64,000 nt of DNA, taken from the NCBI RefSeq assembly GCF_032463525.1, contig NZ_CP135971.1:1426001-1490000 (forward strand), in the 5' to 3' direction. A model generated the notes under the pieces. That model was given only the letters and a program-made list of their open reading frames with translations, did not search any database and had not been told where the DNA came from. The stretch is from Pseudomonas sp. DTU_2021_1001937_2_SI_NGA_ILE_001 (GTDB lineage Bacteria; Pseudomonadota; Gammaproteobacteria; Pseudomonadales; Pseudomonadaceae). Positions 22,628 to 32,998 of this stretch are shown piece by piece. The translations under genes were made by a program, and so were the position numbers. How positions within the stretch are numbered: the stretch's first letter is position 1; each line of letters opens with the position of its first letter.

Positions 22628-23626
22628 TCAGCCCTGTACGACCAAAGCCTCTTGACCGGTGCTCGGCAAGGCTTCGCCCACCGGACGGTGCTGCAGCCAG
22701 TCGCTGACCAATGGCCAGACCTCGGCCTGGGCCGACTGGCTGACCAGCATGCGCAAATGGTCGAAATCCTCGCTGAAGCCCTGCTTGCGCCCCAGGCACA
22801 GAAAGCGCCTTTGCGCTGAACCGAAACGTTCCAGCAGAAGCCGGCAGGCCCATGGAGGGTCCTGATGATCGCCCTCGGCGGCCACCGCCAGCACCGGCAC
22901 CTCGGTGTCGGCAAGGCCGGTCCACCAGTTGCGCTCGCGGTCACCGAAACGCCCGAACAGCCCATGCCAGCGCAAGCTTTCCAGGGCCACGCCAATCGGC
23001 TCATCTTCGGGGCCGCGCTTGAAACGCGCACCGGAAACATGTTCGAACGACCTGAGCAGCAGGCGCCCGGACCACTGCACCGGCGGCAGCTTCAACGGCC
23101 AGTAGATACGGCTGACCTGACTGCCGAACAACGCGACCGAGGCAGCCTCGTCACTGCCCAGGTAGTGCCCGCCCAGCGCGGCTGCCAGGGTCGTGCCGCC
23201 TAGAGAGTGACCGAGCCAATGCGGCACCGTGCCGCTTTGCTCCTTGACGAAAGCGGCGATGGCCGGCAGGTCGTAGCGCGCATAGTCGGCCACGGTGTTG
23301 TCACGATAACGCTGGTTACGCGCCGACAGGCCATGCCCGCGCATCTCGGCGATCCATACATCGAAGCCGGCGCGCGCCAGATACGGCCCCAGGCCGATGC
23401 CTTTGGGTGAATACCAGAAGCGTCGATTGGAAAAGCTGCCGTGTACGAGGACCACCGGCTGGCCGCGTACCTCTGGCGCGTCGACGCGCCCCAGACGAGT
23501 GAGCGCCAGTTCGACGCTGGGGTCGGGGCTGTTGCCCGGCTTGAGGCGGTAGACATCCTCGACCAGATCGCCGCGACGCTCGGCGCTCATCAGGGCAACG
23601 GGAAAAATAGAGCTGCTGCTTTGCAT
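22628..23626 (-). CDS. Alpha/beta hydrolase
   Basis: A 332-residue alpha/beta-hydrolase-fold protein. An HG oxyanion motif (VVLVHGSFSNRRFW), the nucleophile elbow WLGHSLGG (Ser about residue 140), a late Asp region (VAAEGDHQDP) and a late His (FDHLRM) form a complete catalytic triad. It probably is an esterase or lipase-like enzyme; the substrate is unknown. The start ATG at 23626 gives MQSSSSIFPVAL. The longer frame upstream runs through the terminator of ppsA and is not coding. It lies downstream of ppsA on the same strand, separated by that terminator. Confidence 0.85.
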   Translation of the reverse strand: MQSSSSIFPVALMSAERRGDLVEDVYRLKPGNSPDPSVELALTRLGRVDAPEVRGQPVVLVHGSFSNRRFWYSPKGIGLGPYLARAGFDVWIAEMRGHGLSARNQRYRDNTVADYARYDLPAIAAFVKEQSGTVPHWLGHSLGGTTLAAALGGHYLGSDEAASVALFGSQVSRIYWPLKLPPVQWSGRLLLRSFEHVSGARFKRGPEDEPIGVALESLRWHGLFGRFGDRERNWWTGLADTEVPVLAVAAEGDHQDPPWACRLLLERFGSAQRRFLCLGRKQGFSEDFDHLRMLVSQSAQAEVWPLVSDWLQHRPVGEALPSTGQEALVVQG

Positions 23627-23684
23627 ATAGGTACTTGATCTGAATCCAGGGGCGTCCGGCCCCGCGTAACGAAAAACGTCCAAT

Positions 23685-23716
23685 AAAAAAGGCGGCTTCC
23701 CGGGAAACCGCCTTTT
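23685..23716. terminator. Terminator between ppsA and the hydrolase gene
   Basis: An A-run, then GGCGGCTTCCC / GGGAAACCGCC with one mismatch, then TTTTT. The flanks make it active on both strands. It follows the ppsA stop on the minus strand. Confidence 0.85.
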
Positions 23717-23765
23717 TGCAGAGGGCCATGGCCGTATAGACGGCCCGGCCCGCCAATCCATCACA

Positions 23766-26141
23766 TCAGGCCGACGCCTGGCCTTCGGCGAGGAAGAACC
23801 AGGTTTCCAGCACCGAGTCCGGGTTCAGCGAAACGCTTTCGATGCCCTGCTCCATCAGCCAGCGCGCCAGGTCCGGGTGGTCCGAAGGGCCCTGGCCACA
23901 GATGCCGATGTACTTGCCGGCCTTGTTACAGGCCTGGATGGCATTGGACAGCAGCTTCTTGACCGCCGGATTGCGCTCGTCGAACAGGTGGGCGATCACT
24001 CCGGAGTCGCGGTCCAGCCCCAGGGTCAGCTGGGTCAGGTCGTTGGAACCGATGGAGAAGCCGTCGAAATACTCGAGGAACTCCTCGGCCAGCAACGCGT
24101 TGGATGGCAGCTCGCACATCATGATGATGCGCAGCCCGTTCTCACCGCGCTTCAGGCCATTGGCGGCCAGCAGCTCGATGACCTGGCTCGCCTCGCCCAG
24201 GGTACGCACGAAGGGCACCATGATCTCGACGTTGGTCAGGCCCATGTCTTCACGCACACGCTTGAGGGCACGGCATTCCAGCTCGAAGCAATCACGGAAG
24301 TTCTCGCTGATGTAGCGCGATGCGCCACGGAAGCCGAGCATCGGGTTCTCTTCTTCCGGCTCGTAGAGCTTGCCGCCGATCAGGTTGGCGTACTCGTTGG
24401 ACTTGAAGTCCGACAGGCGCACGATGACCTTCTTCGGCGTGAACGCGGCGGCCAGTGTGCTGATGCCCTCGACCAGCTTGTCGACGTAGAAGCTCACCGG
24501 GTCGCTGTAGCCGGACACGCGCTTGTCGACACTGTCCTTGATATCTGCCGGCAGGTCGGCGTAGTTGAGCAGCGCCTTGGGGTGCACGCCGATCATGCGG
24601 TTGATGATGAATTCCAGACGCGCCAGGCCCACCCCTTCGTTGGGCAACTGGGCGAAATCGAAAGCGCGGTCGGGGTTGCCGACGTTCATCATGATCTTGA
24701 ACGGCAGCTCCGGCATGGCATCGACCGAGTTGGTCTTGATGTCGAAGCCCAGTTCGCCTTCGAAGATGAAACCGGTGTCGCCCTCGGCACAGGACACCGT
24801 CACGCCCTGACCATCCTTGAGCAGCTCGGTGGCGTGGCCGCAGCCGACGACCGCCGGGATGCCCAGCTCGCGAGCGATGATCGCCGCGTGACAGGTACGC
24901 CCGCCACGGTTGGTGACGATGGCGCTGGCGCGTTTCATCACCGGTTCCCAATCCGGGTCAGTCATGTCGGAAACCAGCACGTCGCCCGCCTGGACCTTGT
25001 CCATCTCCGACACGTCACGGATGATCCGCACCTTGCCCGCGCCGATGCGCTGGCCGATGGCGCGGCCTTCCACCAGCACGTTGCCCTTCTCCTTGAGCAG
25101 GTAGCGTTCCATGACGTTGCCGTTGCTGCGGCTCTTAACGGTTTCCGGGCGGGCCTGCACGATGTACAGCTTGCCGTCGTCACCGTCCTTGGCCCATTCG
25201 ATGTCCATCGGCGCCTTGTAGTGCTTTTCGATGATCACCGCCTGCTTGGCCAGCTCGGTGACCTCTGCCTCGGTGAGGCAGAAGCGTGCGCGGTCGGCGG
25301 CGTCGACATCGACGGTCTTGACCGAACGACCGGCCTTGGCCTCGTCGCCGTAGATCATCTTGATGGCCTTGCTGCCCAGGTTGCGGCGCAGGATCGCCGG
25401 GCGGCCGGCGGCCAGCGTGTCCTTGTGCACGTAGAATTCGTCAGGGTTGACTGCACCCTGCACCACGGTCTCGCCCAGGCCATAGGCGCCGGTGATGAAC
25501 ACCACGTCGCGGAAGCCCGACTCGGTGTCCAGGGTGAACATCACCCCAGCGGTGCCGGTTTCCGAACGCACCATGCGCTGCACGCCGGCGGACAGGGCAA
25601 CCAGCTTGTGGTCGAAGCCCTGATGCACGCGGTAGGAAATGGCGCGGTCGTTGAACAGCGAGGCGAAGACTTCCTTGGCGGCGCGGATCACGTTGTCGAC
25701 GCCACGGATGTTGAGGAAGGTTTCCTGCTGGCCGGCGAAGGAGGCGTCCGGCAGGTCTTCGGCGGTCGCCGAGGAGCGCACGGCCACGGCCAGGTTCGGG
25801 TTGCCGGCCGACAGTTTGTCGAAGGCCTGGCGAATCTCGGTGTCGAGGCGCTCGGGGAATTCGGCATCCATGATCCACTGGCGGATCTGCGCGCCGGTCT
25901 TGGCCAGGGCGTTGACGTCATCGACGTCCAGGGCGTCCAGGGCTGCGTGGATCTGATCGTTCAGACCGCTCAGCTCAAGGAAATCACGATAGGCCTGGGC
26001 CGTTGTAGCGAAACCACCGGGCACCGAAACGCCAGCACCTGCGAGGTTGCTGATCATTTCGCCGAGGGATGCGTTCTTGCCTCCCACGTGCTCCACATCA
26101 TGGACGCCGAGCTTATCGAGGGAAACTACGTACTCTACCAA
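23766..26141 (-). CDS. ppsA: Phosphoenolpyruvate synthase
   Basis: A 791-residue enzyme that makes PEP from pyruvate and ATP for gluconeogenesis. The N-terminal ATP-grasp domain has [14 protein letters not shown] and [23 protein letters not shown]. The swivelling phosphohistidine domain has [21 protein letters not shown] (catalytic His about residue 420). The C-terminal PEP barrel has [16 protein letters not shown] and [11 protein letters not shown]. The start is a TTG at 26141 ([12 protein letters not shown]), behind GTGGAGAG. Starting there gives the family length, whereas the longest frame would add 43 residues overlapping the divergent ppsR promoter. It is divergent from ppsR, its post-translational regulator. 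Confidence 0.97.
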   Translation of the reverse strand: MVEYVVSLDKLGVHDVEHVGGKNASLGEMISNLAGAGVSVPGGFATTAQAYRDFLELSGLNDQIHAALDALDVDDVNALAKTGAQIRQWIMDAEFPERLDTEIRQAFDKLSAGNPNLAVAVRSSATAEDLPDASFAGQQETFLNIRGVDNVIRAAKEVFASLFNDRAISYRVHQGFDHKLVALSAGVQRMVRSETGTAGVMFTLDTESGFRDVVFITGAYGLGETVVQGAVNPDEFYVHKDTLAAGRPAILRRNLGSKAIKMIYGDEAKAGRSVKTVDVDAADRARFCLTEAEVTELAKQAVIIEKHYKAPMDIEWAKDGDDGKLYIVQARPETVKSRSNGNVMERYLLKEKGNVLVEGRAIGQRIGAGKVRIIRDVSEMDKVQAGDVLVSDMTDPDWEPVMKRASAIVTNRGGRTCHAAIIARELGIPAVVGCGHATELLKDGQGVTVSCAEGDTGFIFEGELGFDIKTNSVDAMPELPFKIMMNVGNPDRAFDFAQLPNEGVGLARLEFIINRMIGVHPKALLNYADLPADIKDSVDKRVSGYSDPVSFYVDKLVEGISTLAAAFTPKKVIVRLSDFKSNEYANLIGGKLYEPEEENPMLGFRGASRYISENFRDCFELECRALKRVREDMGLTNVEIMVPFVRTLGEASQVIELLAANGLKRGENGLRIIMMCELPSNALLAEEFLEYFDGFSIGSNDLTQLTLGLDRDSGVIAHLFDERNPAVKKLLSNAIQACNKAGKYIGICGQGPSDHPDLARWLMEQGIESVSLNPDSVLETWFFLAEGQASA

Positions 26142-26302
26142 GGTGATCTCTCCACTAACTAGTTGTTCGTTGTCTGGGAAAAGCTCATGTGCGCGGACGC
26201 TTGTGGCCCGAACCTGGAAAAAGCGAGAATGCAGGCCTTCAGGGCCCGCAAGCGCGCCTATCATATCCAAGAATCGTCATCAGCTTAAGGCCAGAGTCGC
26301 AA

Positions 26303-27121
26303 ATGAAACGATCCGCGTTCTTTATCTCCGATGGCACCGGCATCACCGCCGAAACGCTTGGTCAAAGCTTGCTGGCACAGTTTGAAAACACGACCTTCAA
26401 CAAGTTCACCCGCCCCTACATCGACAGCGTCGAGAAGGCCCGGGCCATGGTCATGCAGATCAACCTGGCTGCCGAACGCGACGAGGCCCGGCCGATCATC
26501 TTCGATACCATCGTCAACCAGGAAATCCGCGAGATCCTGGCCACTTCCAATGGCTTCATGATCGACATCTTCTCGACCTTCCTGGCCCCGCTGGAACAGG
26601 AGCTTAGTTCACACTCCTCGTATTCGGTGGGCAAGTCGCATTCCATTGGTCACAACTCCAACTACATGGAACGCATCGAGGCGGTGAACTTCGCCCTGGA
26701 CAACGACGACGGCGCGCGCACCCACTACTACGACAAGGCCGACATCATCCTGGTCGGCGTGTCGCGCTGCGGCAAGACCCCGACCTGCCTGTACATGGCC
26801 ATGCAGTTCGGCATTCGCGCCGCCAACTACCCGCTGACTGAAGAAGACATGGAACGCCTGCAACTGCCGGCGGCGCTGAAGAACCATCGCGACAAGCTGT
26901 TCGGCCTGACCATCGACCCCGACCGCCTGACCGCCATCCGCCACGAGCGCAAGCCCAACAGCCGCTACGCCAGTTATGCGCAGTGCGAGTTCGAAGTCCG
27001 TGAGGTAGAGAACCTGTTCCGCCGCGAGAACATCCCGCACCTCAACTCCACGCATTTCTCGGTGGAAGAAATCTCGGCCAAGGTGCTGGTGGAAAAAGGC
27101 GTGGAGCGACGTTTCAAGTAG
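26303..27121 (+). CDS. ppsR: PEP synthase regulatory protein (kinase/pyrophosphorylase)
   Basis: A 272-residue DUF299-family bifunctional enzyme that inactivates PEP synthase by ADP-dependent phosphorylation and reactivates it by Pi-dependent dephosphorylation. The N-terminus has [19 protein letters not shown], and the P-loop-like signature is [16 protein letters not shown] near residue 150. The start ATG at 26303 gives [13 protein letters not shown], the family start. It is divergent from ppsA, sharing a 161-base control region, so enzyme and regulator are encoded side by side. Confidence 0.96.
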   Translation: MKRSAFFISDGTGITAETLGQSLLAQFENTTFNKFTRPYIDSVEKARAMVMQINLAAERDEARPIIFDTIVNQEIREILATSNGFMIDIFSTFLAPLEQELSSHSSYSVGKSHSIGHNSNYMERIEAVNFALDNDDGARTHYYDKADIILVGVSRCGKTPTCLYMAMQFGIRAANYPLTEEDMERLQLPAALKNHRDKLFGLTIDPDRLTAIRHERKPNSRYASYAQCEFEVREVENLFRRENIPHLNSTHFSVEEISAKVLVEKGVERRFK

Positions 27122-27218
27122 GTACGCATTCCGCATGGGAATGCCGGCATAGCAAGACGGAATTTCCCAGCCTGCCGACGGCCCTCTACATTGGGCACTC
27201 CATCATAAGGAGATGCCC

Positions 27219-27848
27219 ATGCACCCTGAGCCGCTGCGCCTTTACGTCGACGCCCGCTTTGTCAGCCCTTACGCCCTTTCGGCCTTCGTCGCCCTGTGCG
27301 AAAAGGGTCTGGCCTTCGAGACCGTGCAGGTGGACCTCAACAACGCCGCCCAGCACCAGGCGCACTATGCCGGCCTGTCGCTGACGCACCGGGTGCCGAC
27401 CCTGGTGCAAGGCGATTTCGCGCTCTCCGAATCCTCGGCCATTACCGAATACCTGGACGAAAGCTTCCCTGGCCAGCGCCTTTATCCTCAGGCTGTGCAG
27501 GCGCGGGCCAAGGCCCGCCAGGTGCAGGCCTGGCTACGCAGCGACCTGCTGCCGATCCGCAGTGAGCGCAATACCCTGGTGGTGTTCTGCGGGCACCAGG
27601 TCGCCGCGCCCCTGTCCGCCGATGCCCAGCGGGCAGCGGACAAGCTGTTCAAGGCCGCACTGGCCCTGCTGCCGGACGACCGTGAATACCTGTTCGGCGA
27701 ATGGTCGATCGCCGACGTGGAACTGGCGGTAATGCTCAACCGCCTGGTGCTCAACGGCGACCCGGTTCCCGCCAGGCTCGCAGACTACGCCGCGCACCAG
27801 TGGCAACGGCCTTCGGTGCAGCAATGGCTGGACCTGCCACGCGCTTGA
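27219..27848 (+). CDS. yfcF: Glutathione transferase, YfcF-like
   Basis: A 209-residue glutathione S-transferase: thioredoxin-like N-domain (RLYVDARFVSPYALSAFVALCEKG, HRVPTLVQGDFALSESSAITEYLDE) and helical C-domain (FGEWSIADVELAVMLNRLV). The SESSAI glutathione-binding segment is intact. It resembles E. coli YfcF, which acts in oxidative stress defence. Of two in-frame ATGs, the second (27219) is six bases after AAGGAG; the first lies directly on that Shine-Dalgarno. It stands alone, 97 bases after ppsR. Confidence 0.88.
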   Translation: MHPEPLRLYVDARFVSPYALSAFVALCEKGLAFETVQVDLNNAAQHQAHYAGLSLTHRVPTLVQGDFALSESSAITEYLDESFPGQRLYPQAVQARAKARQVQAWLRSDLLPIRSERNTLVVFCGHQVAAPLSADAQRAADKLFKAALALLPDDREYLFGEWSIADVELAVMLNRLVLNGDPVPARLADYAAHQWQRPSVQQWLDLPRA

Positions 27849-27873
27849 TACACCGGCGCTTCGCGGCCGACGC

Positions 27874-29064
27874 CTACAGACCAGGATCGGGCACTCTCAC
27901 CCAACCTTCCATCAGCACCCGCGCACTGCGGCTCATGATTGCCCTGGTGACCTGCCACTGGCCGTTCACCTGCACCGCCTCGGCACCGACCCGCAAGGTG
28001 CCGGACGGATGGCCGAAGCGGACCGCGTTGCGGGCCCCACCCCCTGCTGCAAGGTTGACCAGGGTGCCCGGGATGGCAGCGGCGGTGCCAATAGCCACAG
28101 CCGCGGTCCCCATCATCGCGTGATGCAGCTTGCCCATGGACACGGCACGCACCAGCAGGTCGATATCCTCGGCCTGCACCGCCTTGCCGCTGGACGCGGT
28201 ATAGCTGGCCGGCGGCGCGACGAAGGCCACCTTGGGGGTATGCTGACGGCGCTGCGCCTCATCGACATGGGCGATCAGCCCCATGCGCACCGCGCCGATG
28301 GCGCGAATGCTTTCCAGCAAGGCCAGAGCCTTGGGGTCACCATTGATATCCGGCTGCAACTCGCTGCCGCTGTAACCGATGTCACGGGCATTGATGAACA
28401 CCGTAGGAATGCCGGCATTGATCAGCGTGGCCTGCAGCGTGCCCAGCCCGGGAACCTGCAGCTCGTCGACCAGCCGCCCGGTGGGGAACATCGAACCGCC
28501 CTCGCCCTCCTCGTCCGCCGCCGGGTCGAGAAACTCCAGTTGCACCTCCGCCGCCGGGAACGTCACCCCGTCCAGCTCGAAGTCACCGGTTTCCTGTACC
28601 TGACCGTCACGCATCGGCACATGGGCGAGGATGGTCTTACCGATATTGGCCTGCCACACGCGGATCACCGCCACGCCATCGGCGGGCAAGCGCGCGGCAT
28701 CCACCAGGCCGCTGTGGATGGCGAAGGCCCCCACCGCCGCCGAAAGGTTGCCGCAGTTGCCGCTCCAGTCCACGAACGCTTTGTCGATGGCCACCTGGCC
28801 GAACAGGTAGTCGACGTCATGCTCGGGCCGCGTGCTGCGCGCCAGGATCACCGTCTTGCTGGTGCTCGACGTGGCGCCGCCCATGCCGTCGATCTGCTTC
28901 TCGTAGGGGTCGGGGCTGCCGATCACCCGTAGCATCAGCGCGTCGCGGGCCGGCCCCGGAAGCTGCGCCGCCTCCGGCAGATCCTGGAGGCTGAAAAACA
29001 CTCCCTTGCTGGTACCGCCGCGCATGTAGGTAGCGGGAATCCGCAGTTGCGGTGAATGGTTCAT
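27874..29064 (-). CDS. prpF: 2-methylaconitate cis-trans isomerase PrpF
   Basis: A 396-residue PrpF-family isomerase (diaminopimelate-epimerase-like fold) with RIPATYMRGGTSKGVFF at the N-terminus, DWSGNCGNLSAAVGAF near residue 100, and a late AVRFGHPSGTLRVGA. It converts the 2-methylaconitate isomer released by AcnD into the one that the aconitase can hydrate. It is the last gene of the propionate operon, 67 bases after acnD. A PrpF/AcnD pair replaces PrpD, which is absent here. Confidence 0.96.
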   Translation of the reverse strand: MNHSPQLRIPATYMRGGTSKGVFFSLQDLPEAAQLPGPARDALMLRVIGSPDPYEKQIDGMGGATSSTSKTVILARSTRPEHDVDYLFGQVAIDKAFVDWSGNCGNLSAAVGAFAIHSGLVDAARLPADGVAVIRVWQANIGKTILAHVPMRDGQVQETGDFELDGVTFPAAEVQLEFLDPAADEEGEGGSMFPTGRLVDELQVPGLGTLQATLINAGIPTVFINARDIGYSGSELQPDINGDPKALALLESIRAIGAVRMGLIAHVDEAQRRQHTPKVAFVAPPASYTASSGKAVQAEDIDLLVRAVSMGKLHHAMMGTAAVAIGTAAAIPGTLVNLAAGGGARNAVRFGHPSGTLRVGAEAVQVNGQWQVTRAIMSRSARVLMEGWVRVPDPGL

Positions 29065-29131
29065 GAACGGGCTCCGTCATAACAGGTTGGAATGGCATCG
29101 GCGCGGCGGCCTGCGCGCCGTAAGGCCGACA

Positions 29132-31717
29132 TCAGGCCACGTCCCCGGCGAGGAAGTCCTGGGCAAAGCGCTGCAGCACACCGCCAGCCTCGTAGATGGA
29201 CGACTCCTCGGCGGTGTCCAGGCGACAGGTCACCGGTACCTCCATGCGTTCGCCGTTGCGCCGGGTGATGACCAGGGTCAGGGTCGCACGCGGGGTACGC
29301 TCGCCGATCACATCGAAGACCTCACTGCCGTCGAGACCCAGGGTCAGGCGGCTGGTGCCGGGCAGGAACTCCAGCGGCAGCACACCCATACCCACTAGGT
29401 TGGTGCGGTGAATACGCTCGAAGCCCTCGGCAACGATGGCCTCCACCCCGGCCAGGCGCACGCCCTTGGCCGCCCAGTCGCGGGACGAGCCCTGGCCGTA
29501 GTCGGCGCCCGCGACGATGATCAATGGCTGCTTGCGCGCCATGTAGGTTTCGATCGCCTCCCACATGCGCGTCACCTGGCCCTCCGGCTCGATACGAGTG
29601 AGGGAGCCCTTCTTCACCTGACCGTCGACCACGGCCATTTCGTTGACCAGTTGCGGATTGGCGAAGGTGGCGCGCTGTGCGGTCAGGTGGTCGCCACGGT
29701 GCGTGGCGTAAGAGTTGAAGTCCTCTTCCGGCAGACCCATCTTCGCCAGGTATTCACCCGCCGCACTGCTGGCCAGAATGGCGTTGGACGGTGACAGGTG
29801 ATCGGTGGTGATGTTGTCGGGCAGCACCGCCAGCGGGCGCATGCCCTTGAGCGTACGTTCGCCGGCCAGGGCACCCTCCCAGTACGGCGGGCGACGGATG
29901 TAAGTGCTTTGCGGGCGCCATTCATAGAGCGGCGCCACCTGGGCGTGCTCAGCCTCGATGGCGAACATCGGGATGTACACCTTGCGAAACTGCTCGGGCT
30001 TGACCGCCGCACGCACCACCGCGTCGATTTCTTCATCGCTGGGCCAGATGTCCTTGAGACGAATCTCCCGACCATCGACCACACCCAGCACGTCCTTCTC
30101 GATGTCGAAGCGGATGGTGCCGGCAATGGCATAGGCCACCACCAGCGGCGGCGAGGCCAGGAACGCCTGGCGCGCGTAGGGGTGAATACGTCCGTCGAAG
30201 TTGCGGTTGCCGGAGAGCACCGCCGTGGCATACAGGTCGCGGTCGATGATTTCCTGCTGGATCTTCGGGTCCAGGGCGCCGGACATGCCGTTGCAGGTGG
30301 TACAGGCGAAGGCCACGACGCCGAAGCCCAGGCGTTCCAGTTCGGTATCCAGGCCGGCTTCTTCCAGGTACAGGGCCACCGCCTTGGAACCCGGCGCCAA
30401 CGATGACTTGACCCACGGTTTACGGGTCAGCCCCAGGCGATTGGCGTTGCGGGCCAGCAGGCCGGCAGCGATCACGTTGCGCGGGTTGCTGGTATTGGTG
30501 CAACTGGTGATCGCGGCGATGATCACCGCGCCATCGGGCATCTGTCCCGGCACCTCCTGCCACGCCCCGGCGATGCCCCGCGCCGCCAGGTCGCTGGTCG
30601 CCACCCGGGCATGCGGGTTGGACGGGCCAGCCATGTTGCGCACTACGGTGGACAGGTCGAAATGCAGCACACGCTCATACTGCACCTCGGCCAGGCTCGC
30701 CGACCACAGGCCGGCGGTTTTCGCGTAGTGCTCGACCAGCTGCACCTGCTGCTCCTCACGCCCGGTCAGGCGCAGGTAGTCCAGGGTCTGTTCGTCGATG
30801 GCGAACATCGCCGCCGTGGCCCCATACTCCGGCGCCATGTTGGAAATCGTCGCACGGTCGCCCAGGGTGAGGCTCGCCGCGCCACGGCCATAAAACTCCA
30901 GGTAGGCCCCCACGACCTTCTGCTGGCGCAGAAACTCGGTGAGCGCCAGCACCACATCGGTGGCGGTGATGCCCGGCCCGACCCGTCCGCTCAGCTCCAC
31001 CCCGACGATATCCGGCAGGCGCATCCACGAGGCGCGGCCCAGCATCACGTTCTCGGCCTCCAGCCCACCGACACCGATGGCGATCACCCCCAGGGCGTCG
31101 ACATGCGGGGTGTGGCTGTCGGTGCCCACCAGGGTATCGGGAAAGGCCACGCCGTCACGCACCTGCACCACCGGCGACATCTTCTCCAGGTTGATCTGGT
31201 GCATGATGCCGTTGCCCGGCGGGATCACCTCAACGTTCTTGAACGCCTTGCGGGTCCAGTCGATGAAATGGAAACGGTCTTCGTTGCGGCGGTCTTCGAT
31301 GGCGCGGTTCTTCTCGAAGGCCTGCGGATCGTCACCACCGCACTCCACTGCCAGGGAGTGGTCGACAATCAATTGCACCGGCACCACCGGGTTGACCTGC
31401 GCCGGGTCGCCCCCCTGGGCGGCGATGGCGTCGCGCAGGCCGGCCAGGTCGACCAGCGCGGTCTGGCCAAGAATGTCGTGGCACACCACCCGCGCCGGAA
31501 ACCACGGAAAGTCCAGCTCGCGGCGCCGTTCGATCAACTGGCGCAAAGAGGCCTGCAGGGTCTCGGGCGCACAGCGGCGCACCAGATTCTCGGCCAGCAC
31601 GCGAGAGGTATAAGGCAGCCCTGCCCAGGCACCGGGAGTAATGGCTTCCACCGCCTCGCGGGCATCGAAATAATCCAGCCCGGTGCCGGGCAGCGCTTTG
31701 CGGTATTGAACATTCAT
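29132..31717 (-). CDS. acnD: Fe/S-dependent 2-methylcitrate dehydratase AcnD
   Basis: An 861-residue aconitase-family enzyme that dehydrates 2-methylcitrate in propionyl-CoA breakdown. The cluster cysteines lie in ITSCTNTSNP (about residue 404) and FACTTCNGMSG (about 470). The substrate-binding swivel domain near the C-terminus has GADYGQGSSRDWAAKG and GFERIHRTNLVGMGVLPL. The start MNVQYRKALPGTGLDYFDAREAV is the family N-terminus. It lies between prpC and prpF on the minus strand and is expected to be propionate-inducible through the GntR repressor at the head of the operon. Confidence 0.97.
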   Translation of the reverse strand: MNVQYRKALPGTGLDYFDAREAVEAITPGAWAGLPYTSRVLAENLVRRCAPETLQASLRQLIERRRELDFPWFPARVVCHDILGQTALVDLAGLRDAIAAQGGDPAQVNPVVPVQLIVDHSLAVECGGDDPQAFEKNRAIEDRRNEDRFHFIDWTRKAFKNVEVIPPGNGIMHQINLEKMSPVVQVRDGVAFPDTLVGTDSHTPHVDALGVIAIGVGGLEAENVMLGRASWMRLPDIVGVELSGRVGPGITATDVVLALTEFLRQQKVVGAYLEFYGRGAASLTLGDRATISNMAPEYGATAAMFAIDEQTLDYLRLTGREEQQVQLVEHYAKTAGLWSASLAEVQYERVLHFDLSTVVRNMAGPSNPHARVATSDLAARGIAGAWQEVPGQMPDGAVIIAAITSCTNTSNPRNVIAAGLLARNANRLGLTRKPWVKSSLAPGSKAVALYLEEAGLDTELERLGFGVVAFACTTCNGMSGALDPKIQQEIIDRDLYATAVLSGNRNFDGRIHPYARQAFLASPPLVVAYAIAGTIRFDIEKDVLGVVDGREIRLKDIWPSDEEIDAVVRAAVKPEQFRKVYIPMFAIEAEHAQVAPLYEWRPQSTYIRRPPYWEGALAGERTLKGMRPLAVLPDNITTDHLSPSNAILASSAAGEYLAKMGLPEEDFNSYATHRGDHLTAQRATFANPQLVNEMAVVDGQVKKGSLTRIEPEGQVTRMWEAIETYMARKQPLIIVAGADYGQGSSRDWAAKGVRLAGVEAIVAEGFERIHRTNLVGMGVLPLEFLPGTSRLTLGLDGSEVFDVIGERTPRATLTLVITRRNGERMEVPVTCRLDTAEESSIYEAGGVLQRFAQDFLAGDVA

Positions 31718-31791
31718 GGTCGACGGACTCGGTCACGGTAATCGTTGAAAAGGCGGGAGGCTCATGGTCGGCCTCCCTGCCCCGACGGCAA

Positions 31792-32919
31792 TCAGCGCTG
31801 GGCGATGGGCACGAAGGCACGCTGCTCCACCCCGATGTACTCGGCGCTGGGGCGGATGATGCGGTTGTTGGCACGCTGCTCGAACACATGCGCAGCCCAG
31901 CCGGTGACCCGCGAACAGACGAAGATCGGCGTGAACAGCGGCGTGGGAATGCCCATGAAGTGGTACGCCGAGGCGTGGTAGAAATCGGCGTTGGGGAACA
32001 GCTTCTTCTCGTCCCACATCACCTTGTCGATGGCCTCGGACACCGGGAACAGCACGGTATCGCCCACTTCCCGGGCCAACTGCCGCGCCCACTCCTTGAT
32101 GACCTCGTTGCGTGGGTCGGAATCACGGTAGATGGCATGCCCGAAGCCCATGATCTTCTCTTTGCGCGTCAGCATGTCCAAGGTGCCCTGGCGCGCCTCT
32201 TCGGCCGAGCCGAAGCGCTGGATCATCTCCATCGCCGCCTCGTTGGCGCCGCCGTGCAGCGGGCCACGCAGACTGCCGATCGCCGCCGTGATGCAGGAGA
32301 ACAGGTCCGACAGCGTCGAGGCGCACACCCGTGCGGTGAAGGTGGAGGCGTTGAACTCATGCTCGGCGTAGAGAATCAGCGACACGTTCATCACTTTGCG
32401 GTGCAGTTCGCTGGGGCGCTTGTCTAGCAGCAGGTGCAGGAAGTGGCTGGCCAGATCCGGCTCGTCGGTCCTGCAGTCGATACGTTGGCCATCGTGGCTG
32501 AAGCGGTACCAGTAGCACATGATCGCCGGAAAAGCGGCCAGCAGGCGGTCGGTGGCGTCACGCTGCTGGTCGAAGCTGTGCTCCGGCTCCAGGGTGCCGA
32601 GCATCGACGCGCCGGTGCGCATCACATCCATCGGGTGGGTGGCGGCGGGAATGCGCTCCAGCACATCCTTGAGCGCCTCGGGCAGATCGCGCAGACCATG
32701 CAGACGCTGCAGGTAGCCGTCCAGCTGCGCCTGGGTCGGCAGCTCGCCGTACAGCAGCAGGTAGGCGACCTCTTCGAAACTGGCACCGGCGGCCAGGTCA
32801 CGTACGTCGTAACCGCGATAGGTCAGCCCGGCGCCGGCCTGGCCGACGGTGGACAGTGCTGTCTGGCCGGCCACCTGGCCACGCAGGCCGGCACCACTCA
32901 ATACTTTTGCTTCAGCCAT
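31792..32919 (-). CDS. prpC: 2-methylcitrate synthase PrpC
   Basis: A 375-residue citrate-synthase-family enzyme joining propionyl-CoA and oxaloacetate. Active-site histidines are in RGPLHGGANEAAMEMI and MGFGHAIYRDSDPR. The C-terminal aspartate/arginine region (IFVCSRVTGWAAHVFEQ, RPSAEYIG) is intact. The RPSAEYIG end and the short length point to methylcitrate synthase rather than GltA. The start is the ATG at 32919 (MAEAKVLSGAGLRG); longer frames cross the prpB-prpC spacer. It is in the prp operon, 79 bases after prpB. Confidence 0.96.
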   Translation of the reverse strand: MAEAKVLSGAGLRGQVAGQTALSTVGQAGAGLTYRGYDVRDLAAGASFEEVAYLLLYGELPTQAQLDGYLQRLHGLRDLPEALKDVLERIPAATHPMDVMRTGASMLGTLEPEHSFDQQRDATDRLLAAFPAIMCYWYRFSHDGQRIDCRTDEPDLASHFLHLLLDKRPSELHRKVMNVSLILYAEHEFNASTFTARVCASTLSDLFSCITAAIGSLRGPLHGGANEAAMEMIQRFGSAEEARQGTLDMLTRKEKIMGFGHAIYRDSDPRNEVIKEWARQLAREVGDTVLFPVSEAIDKVMWDEKKLFPNADFYHASAYHFMGIPTPLFTPIFVCSRVTGWAAHVFEQRANNRIIRPSAEYIGVEQRAFVPIAQR

Positions 32920-32998
32920 GACGTTCTCCATTTGTCTGTCTTGTTTGTACGCCCGAGCGAACAGGCACTCGCCCATTAAAGGCAGATCTGGCCTTCGC

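Noticed and set aside
23877..26162. 761-codon plus-strand frame opposite ppsA
   Set aside because: It is the antisense shadow of a clear PEP synthase gene; GC-rich third positions keep the opposite frame open. The product has no family motifs.
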